A DNA stretch of 64,000 nt from JAMLHH01 sp964653095. GTDB taxonomy: Bacteria > Bacteroidota > Bacteroidia > Chitinophagales > JADIYW01. A model generated the notes under the pieces. It was not told the DNA's origin, made no database searches, and saw only the letters and a list, made by a program, of their open reading frames with translations. This document shows, in pieces, positions 16,673 through 26,156 of the stretch. The stretch lies in assembly GCA_964653095.1 (NCBI GenBank), contig CAZZEH010000003.1, positions 1 through 64,000 on the forward strand, read 5' to 3'. A program made the translations under genes and the position numbers. How positions within the stretch are numbered: position 1 is the first letter of the stretch; the number at the start of each line of letters is the position of its first letter.

Positions 16673-17506
16673 ATGAAAACAAACACGCACAATTGGCAAA
16701 CAAATGACGGAATAAATATTTACGCCAAAACCTGGGAACCTGAAGATGGAAACTCAAAGGGAGTAATTACCTTAGTACACGGACTCGGTGAGCATATTGA
16801 ACGATACAATCATGTAGCTGAAGCTCTGACTGGAGCAGGTTTTTCCATGTTGGGGTACGATCAGCGCGGACATGGTCAGTCAGGAGGAAGCAGAGGGCAT
16901 ATTCCAAGCTATGAACAGTTTTTGGATGATGTCTCACTCGCTATTCAAAAAACAACAGAACTTCTTCCCAAAGCTCCGCATTTCATATACGGACACAGTA
17001 TGGGCGGAGGATTAGTTGCCAACTACCTGATTAGGAGACAGCCCAAACTCAAAGCAGCCATCCTTTCTGCACCATACTTTAGACTGACCAATCCACAACC
17101 AGCCTTGAAAGTATCTTTAGGAAGGCTCACTCAAAATTTATTACCCAAACTGACTCTTCCCAACGGACTTAATCCCAATCACATCTCGAGAGACAAAAAC
17201 GTAGTCGAGAAGTATATAAACGACCCGTTGGTACACAATAAGATTTCCGCCAAAATGGGTATCTCAATCGTAGATGCGGGAGAATATGCAATCGAACACG
17301 CCGCAGAAATAAAAGTCCCAACTCTTATACTTCACGGATCGGGCGATCAGATTACTTCGCCTGAGGCTTCACAATTGCTGGCCAATAAATCAGAAGTGGT
17401 CAAAATTAAGCTTTTGCCGAGGCTGTTTCACGAAATACACAACGAACCGGAAAAACAGGAAGTTTTGAATGCGATTATAGACTGGCTGAACAGCCATCTC
17501 ATTTAA
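16673..17506 (+). CDS. Alpha/beta hydrolase, monoacylglycerol lipase/lysophospholipase type
   Basis: 277 aa, no signal peptide. LVHGLGEHIERYNHVAEAL is the oxyanion-hole region, GYDQRGHGQSGGSRGHIPSY is the signature loop of the family, GHSMGGG contains the nucleophile Ser109, and LHGSGDQITSP and LFHEIHNEP supply the Asp and His of the triad. It hydrolyses monoacylglycerols or lysophospholipids. Monocistronic. Confidence 0.88.
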   Translation: MKTNTHNWQTNDGINIYAKTWEPEDGNSKGVITLVHGLGEHIERYNHVAEALTGAGFSMLGYDQRGHGQSGGSRGHIPSYEQFLDDVSLAIQKTTELLPKAPHFIYGHSMGGGLVANYLIRRQPKLKAAILSAPYFRLTNPQPALKVSLGRLTQNLLPKLTLPNGLNPNHISRDKNVVEKYINDPLVHNKISAKMGISIVDAGEYAIEHAAEIKVPTLILHGSGDQITSPEASQLLANKSEVVKIKLLPRLFHEIHNEPEKQEVLNAIIDWLNSHLI

Positions 17507-17600
17507 ACCATTAAATCATATCAAAACAGGTGATTTCAGATTATAATGTTAAAAATCATTAACAATTGTATATACAACTATTGTTTATACTTCTTGTTAT

Positions 17601-17608
17601 TATCTTTG
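17601..17608 (+). promoter_or_regulatory. Candidate -7 box (TATCTTTG) of the YceI gene
   Basis: TATCTTTG with a TTG at 17581-17583 seventeen bases upstream. It supports the start codon at 17665 over an in-frame ATG at 17566, which would lie upstream of the promoter. Confidence 0.55.
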
Positions 17609-17664
17609 CGCTGAAAACAATTTTAAAGAAATATTGTCTTAGAAACTTTAAACTATTTATATCT

Positions 17665-18285
17665 ATGAAAAAACTATTTTTTATTTTTGGAATTGCAGGT
17701 CTTTTATTTACGTCCTGTGTAAGCAATCCTGAAGGAGAGAAAGCAGTTACCGGAGAAGCTGCAGAAATTGCGGCATCAGAAGGCGCTGATCTGACTGTAA
17801 ACACCGAATCCTCCAATGTGGAATGGGCAGGTAAAAAAATGACTGCGACTCACCACGGGGAGATTAAAATCAAAGAAGGCAAAGTACATGTAAACGGCGA
17901 CCAGCTTACTGCAGGAAAATTCGTCATAGACATGACTTCTTTCGAAAACTTTGATCAGGAAGGCGAATGGAAAGTCAAACTTGAAGGGCATTTGGCGAGT
18001 GAAGATTTTTTCCATATTGAAGAGCATCCTGAAGCAGTACTTGAAATTACTAACGTTGAAGGAAGCGGAGTGGGCACAACTTCTGTTTCGGCTAATCTCA
18101 CCATCAAAGGAATTACCAAGAATATTACATTCAATGCAGACGTAACTGACATTTCAGAATCTTCCTTTGCGGCATCTGCCGACTTCAACATCGAAAGATT
18201 TGATTGGGATATCACTTATCCGGGAATGCCGGACGACCTAATCAGCAAGGAAATCAACTTTAAAGTCAACATCTCAGCAAACTAA
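17665..18285 (+). CDS. YceI-family lipoprotein
   Basis: 206 aa from the ATG at 17665. MKKLFFIFGIAGLLFTSC is a lipoprotein signal peptide, which decides this start; the frame is open further upstream but those codons precede the promoter. The mature part is a YceI lipocalin-like barrel: VEWAGKKMTATHHGEIKIKEG, IDMTSFE, LEGHLASEDFFHIEEHPEA and ITKNITFNADV are family landmarks. YceI proteins bind isoprenoid or polyprenyl lipids in the periplasm; the exact ligand is unknown. Confidence 0.9.
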   Translation: MKKLFFIFGIAGLLFTSCVSNPEGEKAVTGEAAEIAASEGADLTVNTESSNVEWAGKKMTATHHGEIKIKEGKVHVNGDQLTAGKFVIDMTSFENFDQEGEWKVKLEGHLASEDFFHIEEHPEAVLEITNVEGSGVGTTSVSANLTIKGITKNITFNADVTDISESSFAASADFNIERFDWDITYPGMPDDLISKEINFKVNISAN

Positions 18286-18321
18286 TTACGGGTTCACAAA
18301 CAATTTCATAATATATGAATG

Positions 18322-18346
18322 GGCTGCTGAAATAGCAGCCTTTTTT
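18322..18346 (+). terminator. Terminator of the YceI gene
   Basis: GGCTGCT pairs with AGCAGCC across GAAAT, followed by six T. Confidence 0.9.
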
Positions 18347-18438
18347 ATTTGCGGTAAACGCATCTTTTAAAATCTTGTTATTTATTTATAAAAACACTTT
18401 CTACTGTCTTTTTTTAGTGTAAATAACCAGATATTTGA

Positions 18439-18456
18439 TTTGACAATTTTGTCAAA
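18439..18456. promoter_or_regulatory. Palindromic operator upstream of the TetR gene
   Basis: TTTGACAA and TTGTCAAA form a perfect 8-bp inverted repeat with a two-base centre. It ends five bases before the ATG of the TetR gene, so a bound dimer would block the promoter or early transcription of the whole efflux operon. TetR regulators bind palindromes of this size next to their own genes. Confidence 0.7.
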
Positions 18457-18461
18457 CCGTT

Positions 18462-19076
18462 ATGCCACAACTAACCAGGGAGAAGAAAGATACCGAAGAA
18501 ATTATCAAACTTGCTGCGCAGAAAGTTTTTTTCAAGAAAGGGCTTGACGGTGCAAAGCTTCAGGAGATTGCAGATGAAGCCGGAATCAGCAGAACTTCCC
18601 TCCACTACTATTACAAGAATAAGGAAAACCTCTACTCTGCTGTTTTTACAGACAAACTTTTAGACCTGAAAATTCGCCTTGGAAGTACCGTCCATAAAAA
18701 CCTGCCTCTAAAAGAAAAGCTGATAGAATTTACCAGAGAATATTTTGCTCTCGCAGTTGAAGACCCGGAGTTTGATTTATTTATCTTAAATGAATTTTGT
18801 ACTCAGCCGGAAAAAATGCTCAAAATTGTCAATGCACACAGCTTTTCCAATATGGTGATGCAGGATATAGAAAAACTGATTAAAAAAGGGCAGATAAACG
18901 GTCAGGCCAAACAGCATTTTATTACATTTATATCCGTTGTGTTTTTCCCTTTTGCCGCTAAAAGTATGATACAGCATATGCTGAAATGTGCAGATGATGA
19001 TTATATTCATTTTTTAAGGGAACGGGAACAGTATATCATCAATTTTATTCAACACTATTTTAAATCTACTTTCTAA
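18462..19076 (+). CDS. TetR-family regulator of the RND efflux operon
   Basis: 204 aa. Residues about 8-55 form the TetR helix-turn-helix: FFKKGLDGAKLQEIADEAGISRTSLHYYYKNKENLY. The rest is a helical ligand-binding domain without recognisable identity. It is separated by nine bases from the adaptor gene, and a perfect palindrome lies directly upstream of its start, so autorepression and control of the pump are likely. Confidence 0.88.
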   Translation: MPQLTREKKDTEEIIKLAAQKVFFKKGLDGAKLQEIADEAGISRTSLHYYYKNKENLYSAVFTDKLLDLKIRLGSTVHKNLPLKEKLIEFTREYFALAVEDPEFDLFILNEFCTQPEKMLKIVNAHSFSNMVMQDIEKLIKKGQINGQAKQHFITFISVVFFPFAAKSMIQHMLKCADDDYIHFLREREQYIINFIQHYFKSTF

Positions 19077-19085
19077 AATCGAAAT

Positions 19086-20147
19086 ATGAACAATGCTATC
19101 CGATTGATAATCTTTGCTGTAGTACTCGGCGGCTTGGCAGTTCTGGCTTTTTTAAAACTAAAAACAAATCAGAAAGAAGTCCAGTCCAAAATATACAGAA
19201 TGAATCCCAATGCGAGTGTACTCATACAGGCAGAAACACTGCAGGAAGAAGTTTTTCAATATCAGACTTCTTATCTCGGATCATTCACACCCAACAGAGA
19301 AGTCCTCATCATGTCGGAAGGCGCCGGAAGAGTTGTCAAAGATCACATCCGGGAGGGCATGGCAGTATCCGCGGGACAGGTCATCGCCCAATTAGATACC
19401 GACATACTGAACAGTCAGCTTAAGATAGCCGAGGGAAATTTGGAATTTGCCGAAAAGACCGCACAAAGAATGACCAATGCGTCGTCCGGGCTGTCAGAAA
19501 TCAAAATAGATGAAGCCTTAAACAATGTGAACACTCTGAAACACCAGATTGAGCTGTACAAAAAGCAAATCTCAATGGCCACAATCAAAGCTCCTTTCAG
19601 CGGCATTATTACAGGCAAGTTTTATGAAATCGGCTCATTGGCAGGAGGCGGTACTCAAATGGCGATGCTGACCGACATTCAGACCTTAAAGCTCGAAATT
19701 AATGTTCCTGAAAGAGATATTGCCAGGTTTAAAAAAGGAATGAATATAGAAGTCAGTACCAAGGTCTATCCTGAACATCTGTACAACGGTGTAGTGGATA
19801 TACTTGGAGTTAAAACAGATGCCACCAAAAATTTTAAAGTAAAAATTTCAGTTACAAACTCTTCCAAGTTTCCGTTAAAATCGGGAATGTACGGAACTGT
19901 AACGCTGGTAAATTCGGAGCAGGAAAAAACGGTCAGTATTCCGCGCACAGCATTGGTCGGTTCCAATAAAAACCCGGAAGTCTATGTCATAAAAGACAGC
20001 ATAGCTACCCGACGCCCGATTATATTGGGAGCCAGCAACGAAACGAGATTACAGGTATTGGAAGGTTTGAAAGAGAACGAAGTAGTAGCTGTTGGCGGTT
20101 TAGTAAACTTGTCAGACGGTACAAAAGTATCTATCGCTAAAAAATAA
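19086..20147 (+). CDS. RND efflux periplasmic adaptor (MFP)
   Basis: 353 aa. An N-terminal membrane segment (LIIFAVVLGGLAVLAFL) is followed by a barrel-sandwich/lipoyl half (GRVVKDHIREGMAVSAGQVIAQLD), a short helical hairpin, the second lipoyl half (TIKAPFSGIITGKFYEIGSLAGGG) and a C-terminal beta-barrel and MPD (VGGLVNLSDGTKV). It links the inner-membrane pump to an outer-membrane channel. No TolC-like gene follows, so the channel must be encoded elsewhere. Confidence 0.9.
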   Translation: MNNAIRLIIFAVVLGGLAVLAFLKLKTNQKEVQSKIYRMNPNASVLIQAETLQEEVFQYQTSYLGSFTPNREVLIMSEGAGRVVKDHIREGMAVSAGQVIAQLDTDILNSQLKIAEGNLEFAEKTAQRMTNASSGLSEIKIDEALNNVNTLKHQIELYKKQISMATIKAPFSGIITGKFYEIGSLAGGGTQMAMLTDIQTLKLEINVPERDIARFKKGMNIEVSTKVYPEHLYNGVVDILGVKTDATKNFKVKISVTNSSKFPLKSGMYGTVTLVNSEQEKTVSIPRTALVGSNKNPEVYVIKDSIATRRPIILGASNETRLQVLEGLKENEVVAVGGLVNLSDGTKVSIAKK

Positions 20148-20169
20148 ATTATACGGAAGAGAGTCTGAT

Positions 20170-23100
20170 ATGAAACTAACAAAAATAGCGATTGAGCGTC
20201 CATCTCTGATTATAGTCATATTCCTTGTACTGATTTTGACCGGATTGTATTCGTACAATCAACTGAATTACGAGTTGATGCCGGAATTTTCCCAGCCGAC
20301 TCTTATTATTACCACACAATATCCCGGAGCAGACCCGAGCAACGTGGAGCAGTCTGTATCCAAAAAGTTAGAAGATGAACTTGCCAGTATAGACGGACTG
20401 AAAAATATTATCACTCAGTCTTACGAAAGCATGTCCATGATTGTGGCGGAGTTTAAATTTGGTGTGGACATAGATGAAAAGCAGCAGGAAGTTCAGCGAA
20501 AATTCAACAGTATTATCGGTGACCTTCCGGCCGAAATAAAAACGCCCAACATTTCCAAGATTGTACCCAGCGACCAGCCCATTATGCAGTTACAGGGTAC
20601 CTCTTCCCTGAGTACAACCGACTTTTACGACTTAGTCAAAAATGAAATTGTTCCTCAAATTCAGCAAATCTCAGGTGTCGGACAGGTCACGCTTATCGGA
20701 GGACAGGAACGGGAAATTCAGGTAAACGTAGATAAAGAAAAATTGGATTTTTACAATCTGTCTATTCTGCAGATTACCCAAAAGATAGCCACAAACAACC
20801 TTGAATTTCCTACGGGAAAAGTTAAAGACGACGGCGACCAGATGACTGTAAGACTGACCGGACGGTTTAATTCTACAGAAGATATCGAAGAACTGGTCAT
20901 TCTCCAAAGTCCGAGTCCTTACGGAAGTACCATCAAATTAAAAGATGTAGCCGAAGTTTCCGATATACTTAAAGAGCCTTCCTCCATCAACCGATACAAT
21001 GGTGTCAACGGAATCGGTATTGTGATACGAAAACAGAGCGGTTCGAATGCCGTAGAAATCAGTAATGCAATTCACGAAGTCATACACAAACTGGAGTCCA
21101 AGTACAAACCTATCAGCCTGAATATTACGGTTACGGATGATCAGGCTGTTTTCACTATGGCTTCGGTAGATGCGGTACAGCACGACCTGATGATGGCGGT
21201 CATATTAGTATCTCTGATTATGCTGCTTTTCCTGCACAGCCTCAGAGACTCTCTGACTGTGCTGCTGGCCATTCCCACTTCACTGATTTCCACATTTTTG
21301 GCTATGAATCTGTTGGGTTACTCGCTCAACCTGATGACCCTGCTTGCACTTTCATTAGTCATCGGTATTCTCGTGGACGACTCTATCGTGGTACTGGAAA
21401 ATATTCACCGGCATCTGCAAATGGGCAAACCCAAACGCGCTGCAGCCTTAGATGGGCGTACCGAAATTGGCTTTGCGGCAATGGCTATTACCACGGTGGA
21501 CATTGTGGTGTTTGGTCCTATTGCTTTAGTCAATACCAGTATATCTCCGGTATTAAGACAATTTTCTATTTCAGTAGTCGTATCAACCGCGATGAGTCTG
21601 TTTGTCGCATTTACCCTGACCCCGTGGTTAGCTTCGAGAATGGGAAAAATCACAGAACTAAACCCAAAGAATCCTCTCCACGCAATATTAATCGGCTTTG
21701 AGAAAGGTTTGGAAAGATTAACCGAGGTATATAAAGTAGCTTTAAAATGGACTTTGAATCACAGAGGGATTACCACCACGGTGGTGATCGGTTTATTCGT
21801 GCTGACCGGACTGATTATGCAAATGGGCATATTGGGCAATGAATTGGTTTCTGAAGGCGATCAGGGAAAAATTCAGTACAAGCTCGAATTTGACAAGAGC
21901 ACAACCCTCCGTGAAAACAATTTAAAATCAAAAGAAATTGAAAATTACCTCTTAGCCCTCCCCGAAGTAAAAAGTGTTTTCAGTAACGTAGCCGGGCCTT
22001 CCATGACGGGATTTGAAGCTTTGGTTTCCATTGGGCAGGATTATAAAACAGAATTAGTGGTTCAGTTAGTAGATGCCAAAGAAAGACATCTCACTACAGA
22101 TGAATTTCTTATTCGCTATGCCGACAGCCTAAACAGCAAGTTTACCGGTATGAAAATCCGCTCCAAAACTATCGGTTTGCTCAACTCAGGAGAGCCTATT
22201 CAGATTATCTTGCAGGCAGAAGATTTAAGCCTATTGGAAGCTTCGGCATTAGATTTAAAAGAAAGAATCGAAAAAATTCCCGGCACTATTGATGTCAGTA
22301 TCTCATTGGAAGATGGCAACCCTGAAATTCAGATAGATATCGACCGAGACCGGATGGGTACGTTTGGGTTAGATATCAGGACAGTCGGGGCTACTATTCA
22401 AAACGCACTGTCCGGAAACAAAGATGCCAAGTTTAGAGTACACAATAACGAATATGACATCAACATCAAATTTGATGAGTTTGACAGAAAAAGTGCAGAA
22501 GATGTCAAAAATATAAAAATTCTCAACGGACAGGGACAGCTGATAAGCTTATCACAATTTGCCACTGTCACTCAGGGAAGCGGACCGAGTGTGTTAGAAA
22601 GACAGGACAGAAGGATGTCCATACGAGTCAAGAGTAACCTACTGGGCAGCACCGCTGGTATTGTCGCTAAAGAAATAGACAAATCTGTTGAAAGCAGACC
22701 ACTTCCGGCAGGAGTAGATTTCAGATGGACGGGGGACGTAGAGCGACAGGAAGAATCGTTCAGTGCTCTTTCCATCGCGTTTATAGCTTCTTTTATTTTC
22801 ATGTACTTAGTTATGGTGGCTCTGTATGACAGTTTCCTCTACCCTTTCGTCGTGCTTTTCTCGATACCGGTCGCATTTATAGGGGCATTCCTGGCACTCA
22901 ACTTAGCTCAATCCACCATGAGTATGTTTACCATTCTGGGGCTGATTATGCTGCTCGGATTAGTAGCCAAAAACGCCATCTTAATTGTGGACTTTGCCAA
23001 TCAGAAAAAGGCAGAAGGAGCTTCTTCTTTTGACGCTCTGATACAGGCCGGCGCGATACGACTCCGACCTATCCTCATGACCACAGTCGCCATGGTGGCG

Positions 23101-23328
23101 GGTATGCTTCCGATTGCTTTGGCCAAAGGGGCCGGTTCAGAGTGGAAAAACGGATTGGGATGGGTACTTGTCGGCGGACTGACTTCCTCCATGATTCTGA
23201 CTGTTTTTGTAGTGCCGATTGTGTATTACACTGCAGATAAGCTAAAGGCGCGTTTTGCGAGGTGGTTTGGAAGCAAAGAAGAAACTGATCCGGATGCCGT
23301 CACAGACAATATCTTTATCGAACACTAA
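20170..23328 (+). CDS. RND multidrug efflux permease (HAE1/AcrB type)
   Basis: 1052 aa, the normal length. Features include an N-terminal helix followed by PEFSQPTLIITTQYPGADP, the duplicated six-helix bundles, and the helix-4 proton-relay sequence LALSLVIGILVDDSIVVLENIHRH containing the two adjacent Asp. GLIMLLGLVAKNAILIVDFA is the mirrored helix 10. It exports small molecules using the proton gradient. 22 bases behind the adaptor gene, same operon; the substrate is not readable. Confidence 0.93.
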   Translation: MKLTKIAIERPSLIIVIFLVLILTGLYSYNQLNYELMPEFSQPTLIITTQYPGADPSNVEQSVSKKLEDELASIDGLKNIITQSYESMSMIVAEFKFGVDIDEKQQEVQRKFNSIIGDLPAEIKTPNISKIVPSDQPIMQLQGTSSLSTTDFYDLVKNEIVPQIQQISGVGQVTLIGGQEREIQVNVDKEKLDFYNLSILQITQKIATNNLEFPTGKVKDDGDQMTVRLTGRFNSTEDIEELVILQSPSPYGSTIKLKDVAEVSDILKEPSSINRYNGVNGIGIVIRKQSGSNAVEISNAIHEVIHKLESKYKPISLNITVTDDQAVFTMASVDAVQHDLMMAVILVSLIMLLFLHSLRDSLTVLLAIPTSLISTFLAMNLLGYSLNLMTLLALSLVIGILVDDSIVVLENIHRHLQMGKPKRAAALDGRTEIGFAAMAITTVDIVVFGPIALVNTSISPVLRQFSISVVVSTAMSLFVAFTLTPWLASRMGKITELNPKNPLHAILIGFEKGLERLTEVYKVALKWTLNHRGITTTVVIGLFVLTGLIMQMGILGNELVSEGDQGKIQYKLEFDKSTTLRENNLKSKEIENYLLALPEVKSVFSNVAGPSMTGFEALVSIGQDYKTELVVQLVDAKERHLTTDEFLIRYADSLNSKFTGMKIRSKTIGLLNSGEPIQIILQAEDLSLLEASALDLKERIEKIPGTIDVSISLEDGNPEIQIDIDRDRMGTFGLDIRTVGATIQNALSGNKDAKFRVHNNEYDINIKFDEFDRKSAEDVKNIKILNGQGQLISLSQFATVTQGSGPSVLERQDRRMSIRVKSNLLGSTAGIVAKEIDKSVESRPLPAGVDFRWTGDVERQEESFSALSIAFIASFIFMYLVMVALYDSFLYPFVVLFSIPVAFIGAFLALNLAQSTMSMFTILGLIMLLGLVAKNAILIVDFANQKKAEGASSFDALIQAGAIRLRPILMTTVAMVAGMLPIALAKGAGSEWKNGLGWVLVGGLTSSMILTVFVVPIVYYTADKLKARFARWFGSKEETDPDAVTDNIFIEH

Positions 23329-23514
23329 GCGACAAAAAGCCTGTTATAAGAGCTTTTAGAACCCCACTATCACAGAACAACTGAAACCTGCTCTCGTGTA
23401 GGGATTAGCAAATAAAGAGTCCTTTTGAGGATTTGTAAAGAATTTTAAGTATTTTTAAATTAAATAATGTCTCATTGTAAGTTGGGCTAAATTGTAATTA
23501 CACATAATAAAATC

Positions 23515-25278
23515 ATGCACTTTAGAAAAAAGAGTTTAATATTGGCTATTGCAGTGACGCTAATAGCATCCGGTGTTTATCTGTTTTATGTTAACTACAA
23601 CCCAAAGAAAACTCTCAGAAGAAAACTTGCAGAGTTATTTGATAGACCAGTTGAATTGATTGAGCTTAATCTGCCACCTGCGGACGGGAGATATCCCGGC
23701 ACCGTTTTGCTAACGGCTCGAGAAGGTCAATCATTAACCATAAAACGAGAAAACAGACCAATAAAAATTCCAATCAAAACATCACAAGTAACAATTACTG
23801 CTGATGGAAGTTCTGATGTAAAACTCTTTGGTGAGCTATTGGGTGCATTAAATTCATCAGGTGATATATCCATTCAAATTGATTTAGACGAATTGCGATT
23901 ATTTGAAACTGATTTAAATTCCGAATTTAAAGACAAATTATTGAGTAATGAAAGCATTATAAATGCTGAGAAAAACGGCCTAAAACCTAGGGCAATTGTT
24001 AGAGCTTATGAAGCAATTGTAACCTATACAGTCAAAAAAGGAAGCAAAATTAAAGGAGAGCATTGGAACAAAATTAAAGAACAACTGATTGAAGTTGGCG
24101 GTAGTTTATCAAGTAGTGGCGGAGTAACGATAAAAGTTGAAGCCCCTTCAATTGTTGCCTATGAAACTGTTTTGATTAATTTTATTTCTACCAATTTAAA
24201 AGCAGGAAAACCGGACGGTTTAATTTTCAAAGAATACATAGTTCCAGATATTACAAATAACCATCTTGATTTAGAACAATTTAACTTAGATAAGGGAGAC
24301 TCAAATGTCAAATATATCGCTCTGGGCAATTCAACCTATCAAAGCAAATATTTTGGGAATCTACGGATAGTTCCTAATAGTTTAGAATTAGTTTCTTCTG
24401 TTTTTAATATTGCCGGAGCAGAATCTGCTCATAATTCTAATAATGAAGATTTTGTTTCAGAAAAATTATTAGATAATATATTAGATGATTTAGAAAAATC
24501 AGATTTAAAATCAGATTACACTTCATTACTGTTATTTTATTATGTTGGGCATGCTGTTTCTGGACCAAATGGACATTCATACTTAGTTTTAAATGAATAC
24601 AATGGAAATCCAAGTGAAGACATAGGAGAAAATTTTTATCATGGACTTTATCGTGAATCCATTGACCATAAATCATCACCATTAAGCGGCTCAAACTTTT
24701 CAGACATTCTTGATTTAATGGGAGTAATTGCCGCTGAATATCCCGAAGAAGTCAGTGGTTTATACCCCGTTTCTAAAATTTCAAATAAATTAGAGAAATT
24801 AGGGATTCCTTTTGTAATTATTATAGATGCATGTTATAGTCATGAACAAATGGAAAAATTAAGGAATAGACTGAATTTGACAAAAAATGGAGATTACTAT
24901 GGTCCCAATGACTATGGTGGTCCTAATGAATTTTTAAAATATTCAGATGCAATTAAAAGATTTCGGCAAGCTCCTTATTTAAACTCATCAAACGTAGTTA
25001 TCCTATCATCGGCACCCGGAAGTATTGCTGTTGAAATTCCCAGCCCTAAAGCTACTTTTTTTAAAAATGAGTTCGTTGCACCACTTGCTGGTAAAATTTA
25101 CAATCAACTTAATCGGTTTGTAGCAAACACAAAACCTGTTTCTTATGGTGATTTTCTATATTCTTTGGTTGATGTAAAAAAGATGGGAGAAGTAAAGATT
25201 CACGGTGTAACAAGTTGGTCAGACTTTACATTAGTGAATAATGTAGAAATGCTAAACCCCAAAGCGAAATATGAATAA
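23515..25278 (+). CDS. Membrane-anchored caspase-like protein with possible gasdermin-like N-terminal region
   Basis: 587 aa. Residues 7-27 (LILAIAVTLIASGVYLFYV) form one membrane helix. The C-terminal part (about 265-560) is a caspase-like (C14) domain: LLFYYVGHAVSG places the catalytic His at 346, and FVIIIDACYSHEQ the catalytic Cys at 440, then VVILSSAPGS as the following strand. The middle (about 30-235) is beta-rich, with LFGELLGALNSSGDISIQI, VGGSLSSSGGVTIKV and a preceding YTVKKGSK strand. That order resembles bacterial gasdermins, but I judge this from memory and weakly. The gene is solitary, has lower GC than its neighbours and sits between a core efflux operon and the metal island. 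A cis-acting protease plus effector would fit an abortive-infection protein; this is inference. Confidence 0.6.
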   Translation: MHFRKKSLILAIAVTLIASGVYLFYVNYNPKKTLRRKLAELFDRPVELIELNLPPADGRYPGTVLLTAREGQSLTIKRENRPIKIPIKTSQVTITADGSSDVKLFGELLGALNSSGDISIQIDLDELRLFETDLNSEFKDKLLSNESIINAEKNGLKPRAIVRAYEAIVTYTVKKGSKIKGEHWNKIKEQLIEVGGSLSSSGGVTIKVEAPSIVAYETVLINFISTNLKAGKPDGLIFKEYIVPDITNNHLDLEQFNLDKGDSNVKYIALGNSTYQSKYFGNLRIVPNSLELVSSVFNIAGAESAHNSNNEDFVSEKLLDNILDDLEKSDLKSDYTSLLLFYYVGHAVSGPNGHSYLVLNEYNGNPSEDIGENFYHGLYRESIDHKSSPLSGSNFSDILDLMGVIAAEYPEEVSGLYPVSKISNKLEKLGIPFVIIIDACYSHEQMEKLRNRLNLTKNGDYYGPNDYGGPNEFLKYSDAIKRFRQAPYLNSSNVVILSSAPGSIAVEIPSPKATFFKNEFVAPLAGKIYNQLNRFVANTKPVSYGDFLYSLVDVKKMGEVKIHGVTSWSDFTLVNNVEMLNPKAKYE

Positions 25279-25431
25279 GAACGGCATTTGCCCATAGCTC
25301 ACTTGGCGAAATCGGCAGGAAACGGCTTCGCTTGAAAATCCTGTGTAAATTTGAAGCACTGTATTCGGTTGAAGCTCAGTGCTAAAAGTGTTGCTTTCAC
25401 TACATCAACAGTTCCAGTTCGATATTACCCA

Positions 25432-26088
25432 TCAAATAACATACAAATTATCAGCAAACTTTTGACTAACAGTAAAACGATGATTATTGACCTCAATTTC
25501 CATTGATCCATCAAATTCCTGACGACTGATAACTTTAATTTTACTGCTCAAACCTATACCTAATTTCGTAACGTATTGTAAAAATGTTACACTGCCATCT
25601 TTTACAGCAACTAATTTACAAGTAGTTCCAATAACAACTTCTGAAAGGGACTTGCGCACTATTTTTTTTATCTCACCTCTTGCATTTGGGATAGGGTCTC
25701 CGTGTGGGTCAATTTCAGGGAAATCTAAAAATCGCTCCAATTGCTCCACCAATTTTCGAGACTTTATATGTTCTAATTGCTCCGCAACTTCATGAACTTC
25801 ATCCCAAGTAAAATTCATTTTCTCATATAAAAATGTTTCCCATAAACGGTGCTTCCTCACGATTTCAATCGCAATATCTTTTCCTTTTTTAGTTAAAGTA
25901 ATTTTCCCGTATTTCTCATAAGAAACAAAATCCTTCTCTTTTAGCTTCTTAAGCATATCATTGACACTTGCAGGTTTCACCTCCAAATAATCCGCCAATT
26001 CATTTGTACCGGCTTCTGTTTTACTTTCTGCTTCATAAGTTAAATGAAACAACGCCTTTAAATAATTTTCCTCTGTTTGTGATACCAT
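25432..26088 (-). CDS. DtxR/MntR-family metal-dependent repressor
   Basis: 218 aa. An N-terminal winged helix (LADYLEVKPASVNDMLKKLKEKDFVSYEKYGKITLTKKG) is followed by the metal-binding dimerisation domain (RKHRLWETFLYEKM, WDEVHEVAEQLEHIKS, FPEIDPHGDPIPN) and a C-terminal FeoA/SH3-like domain. These His and Glu residues are those that bind Fe2+ or Mn2+ in the family. It is divergent from the TonB-receptor gene, with a palindromic site between them, so it should repress metal uptake when metal is replete. Confidence 0.92.
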   Translation of the reverse strand: MVSQTEENYLKALFHLTYEAESKTEAGTNELADYLEVKPASVNDMLKKLKEKDFVSYEKYGKITLTKKGKDIAIEIVRKHRLWETFLYEKMNFTWDEVHEVAEQLEHIKSRKLVEQLERFLDFPEIDPHGDPIPNARGEIKKIVRKSLSEVVIGTTCKLVAVKDGSVTFLQYVTKLGIGLSSKIKVISRQEFDGSMEIEVNNHRFTVSQKFADNLYVI

Positions 26089-26123
26089 AACACAAAGATA
26101 AGAAGATTTTCCTAATTATATTT

Positions 26124-26139
26124 GTTAGATTAACCTAAC
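26124..26139. promoter_or_regulatory. Candidate DtxR-type operator
   Basis: GTTAGATTAACCTAAC is palindromic at 14 of 16 positions, with arms GTTAG and CTAAC. It resembles the TTAGG...CCTAA core of DtxR/IdeR-family operators. It lies in the 68-base gap between the divergent repressor and TonB-receptor genes, 35 bases from the former and 17 bases from the latter start. Confidence 0.7.
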
Positions 26140-26156
26140 TTATATAGCTTCGTATT

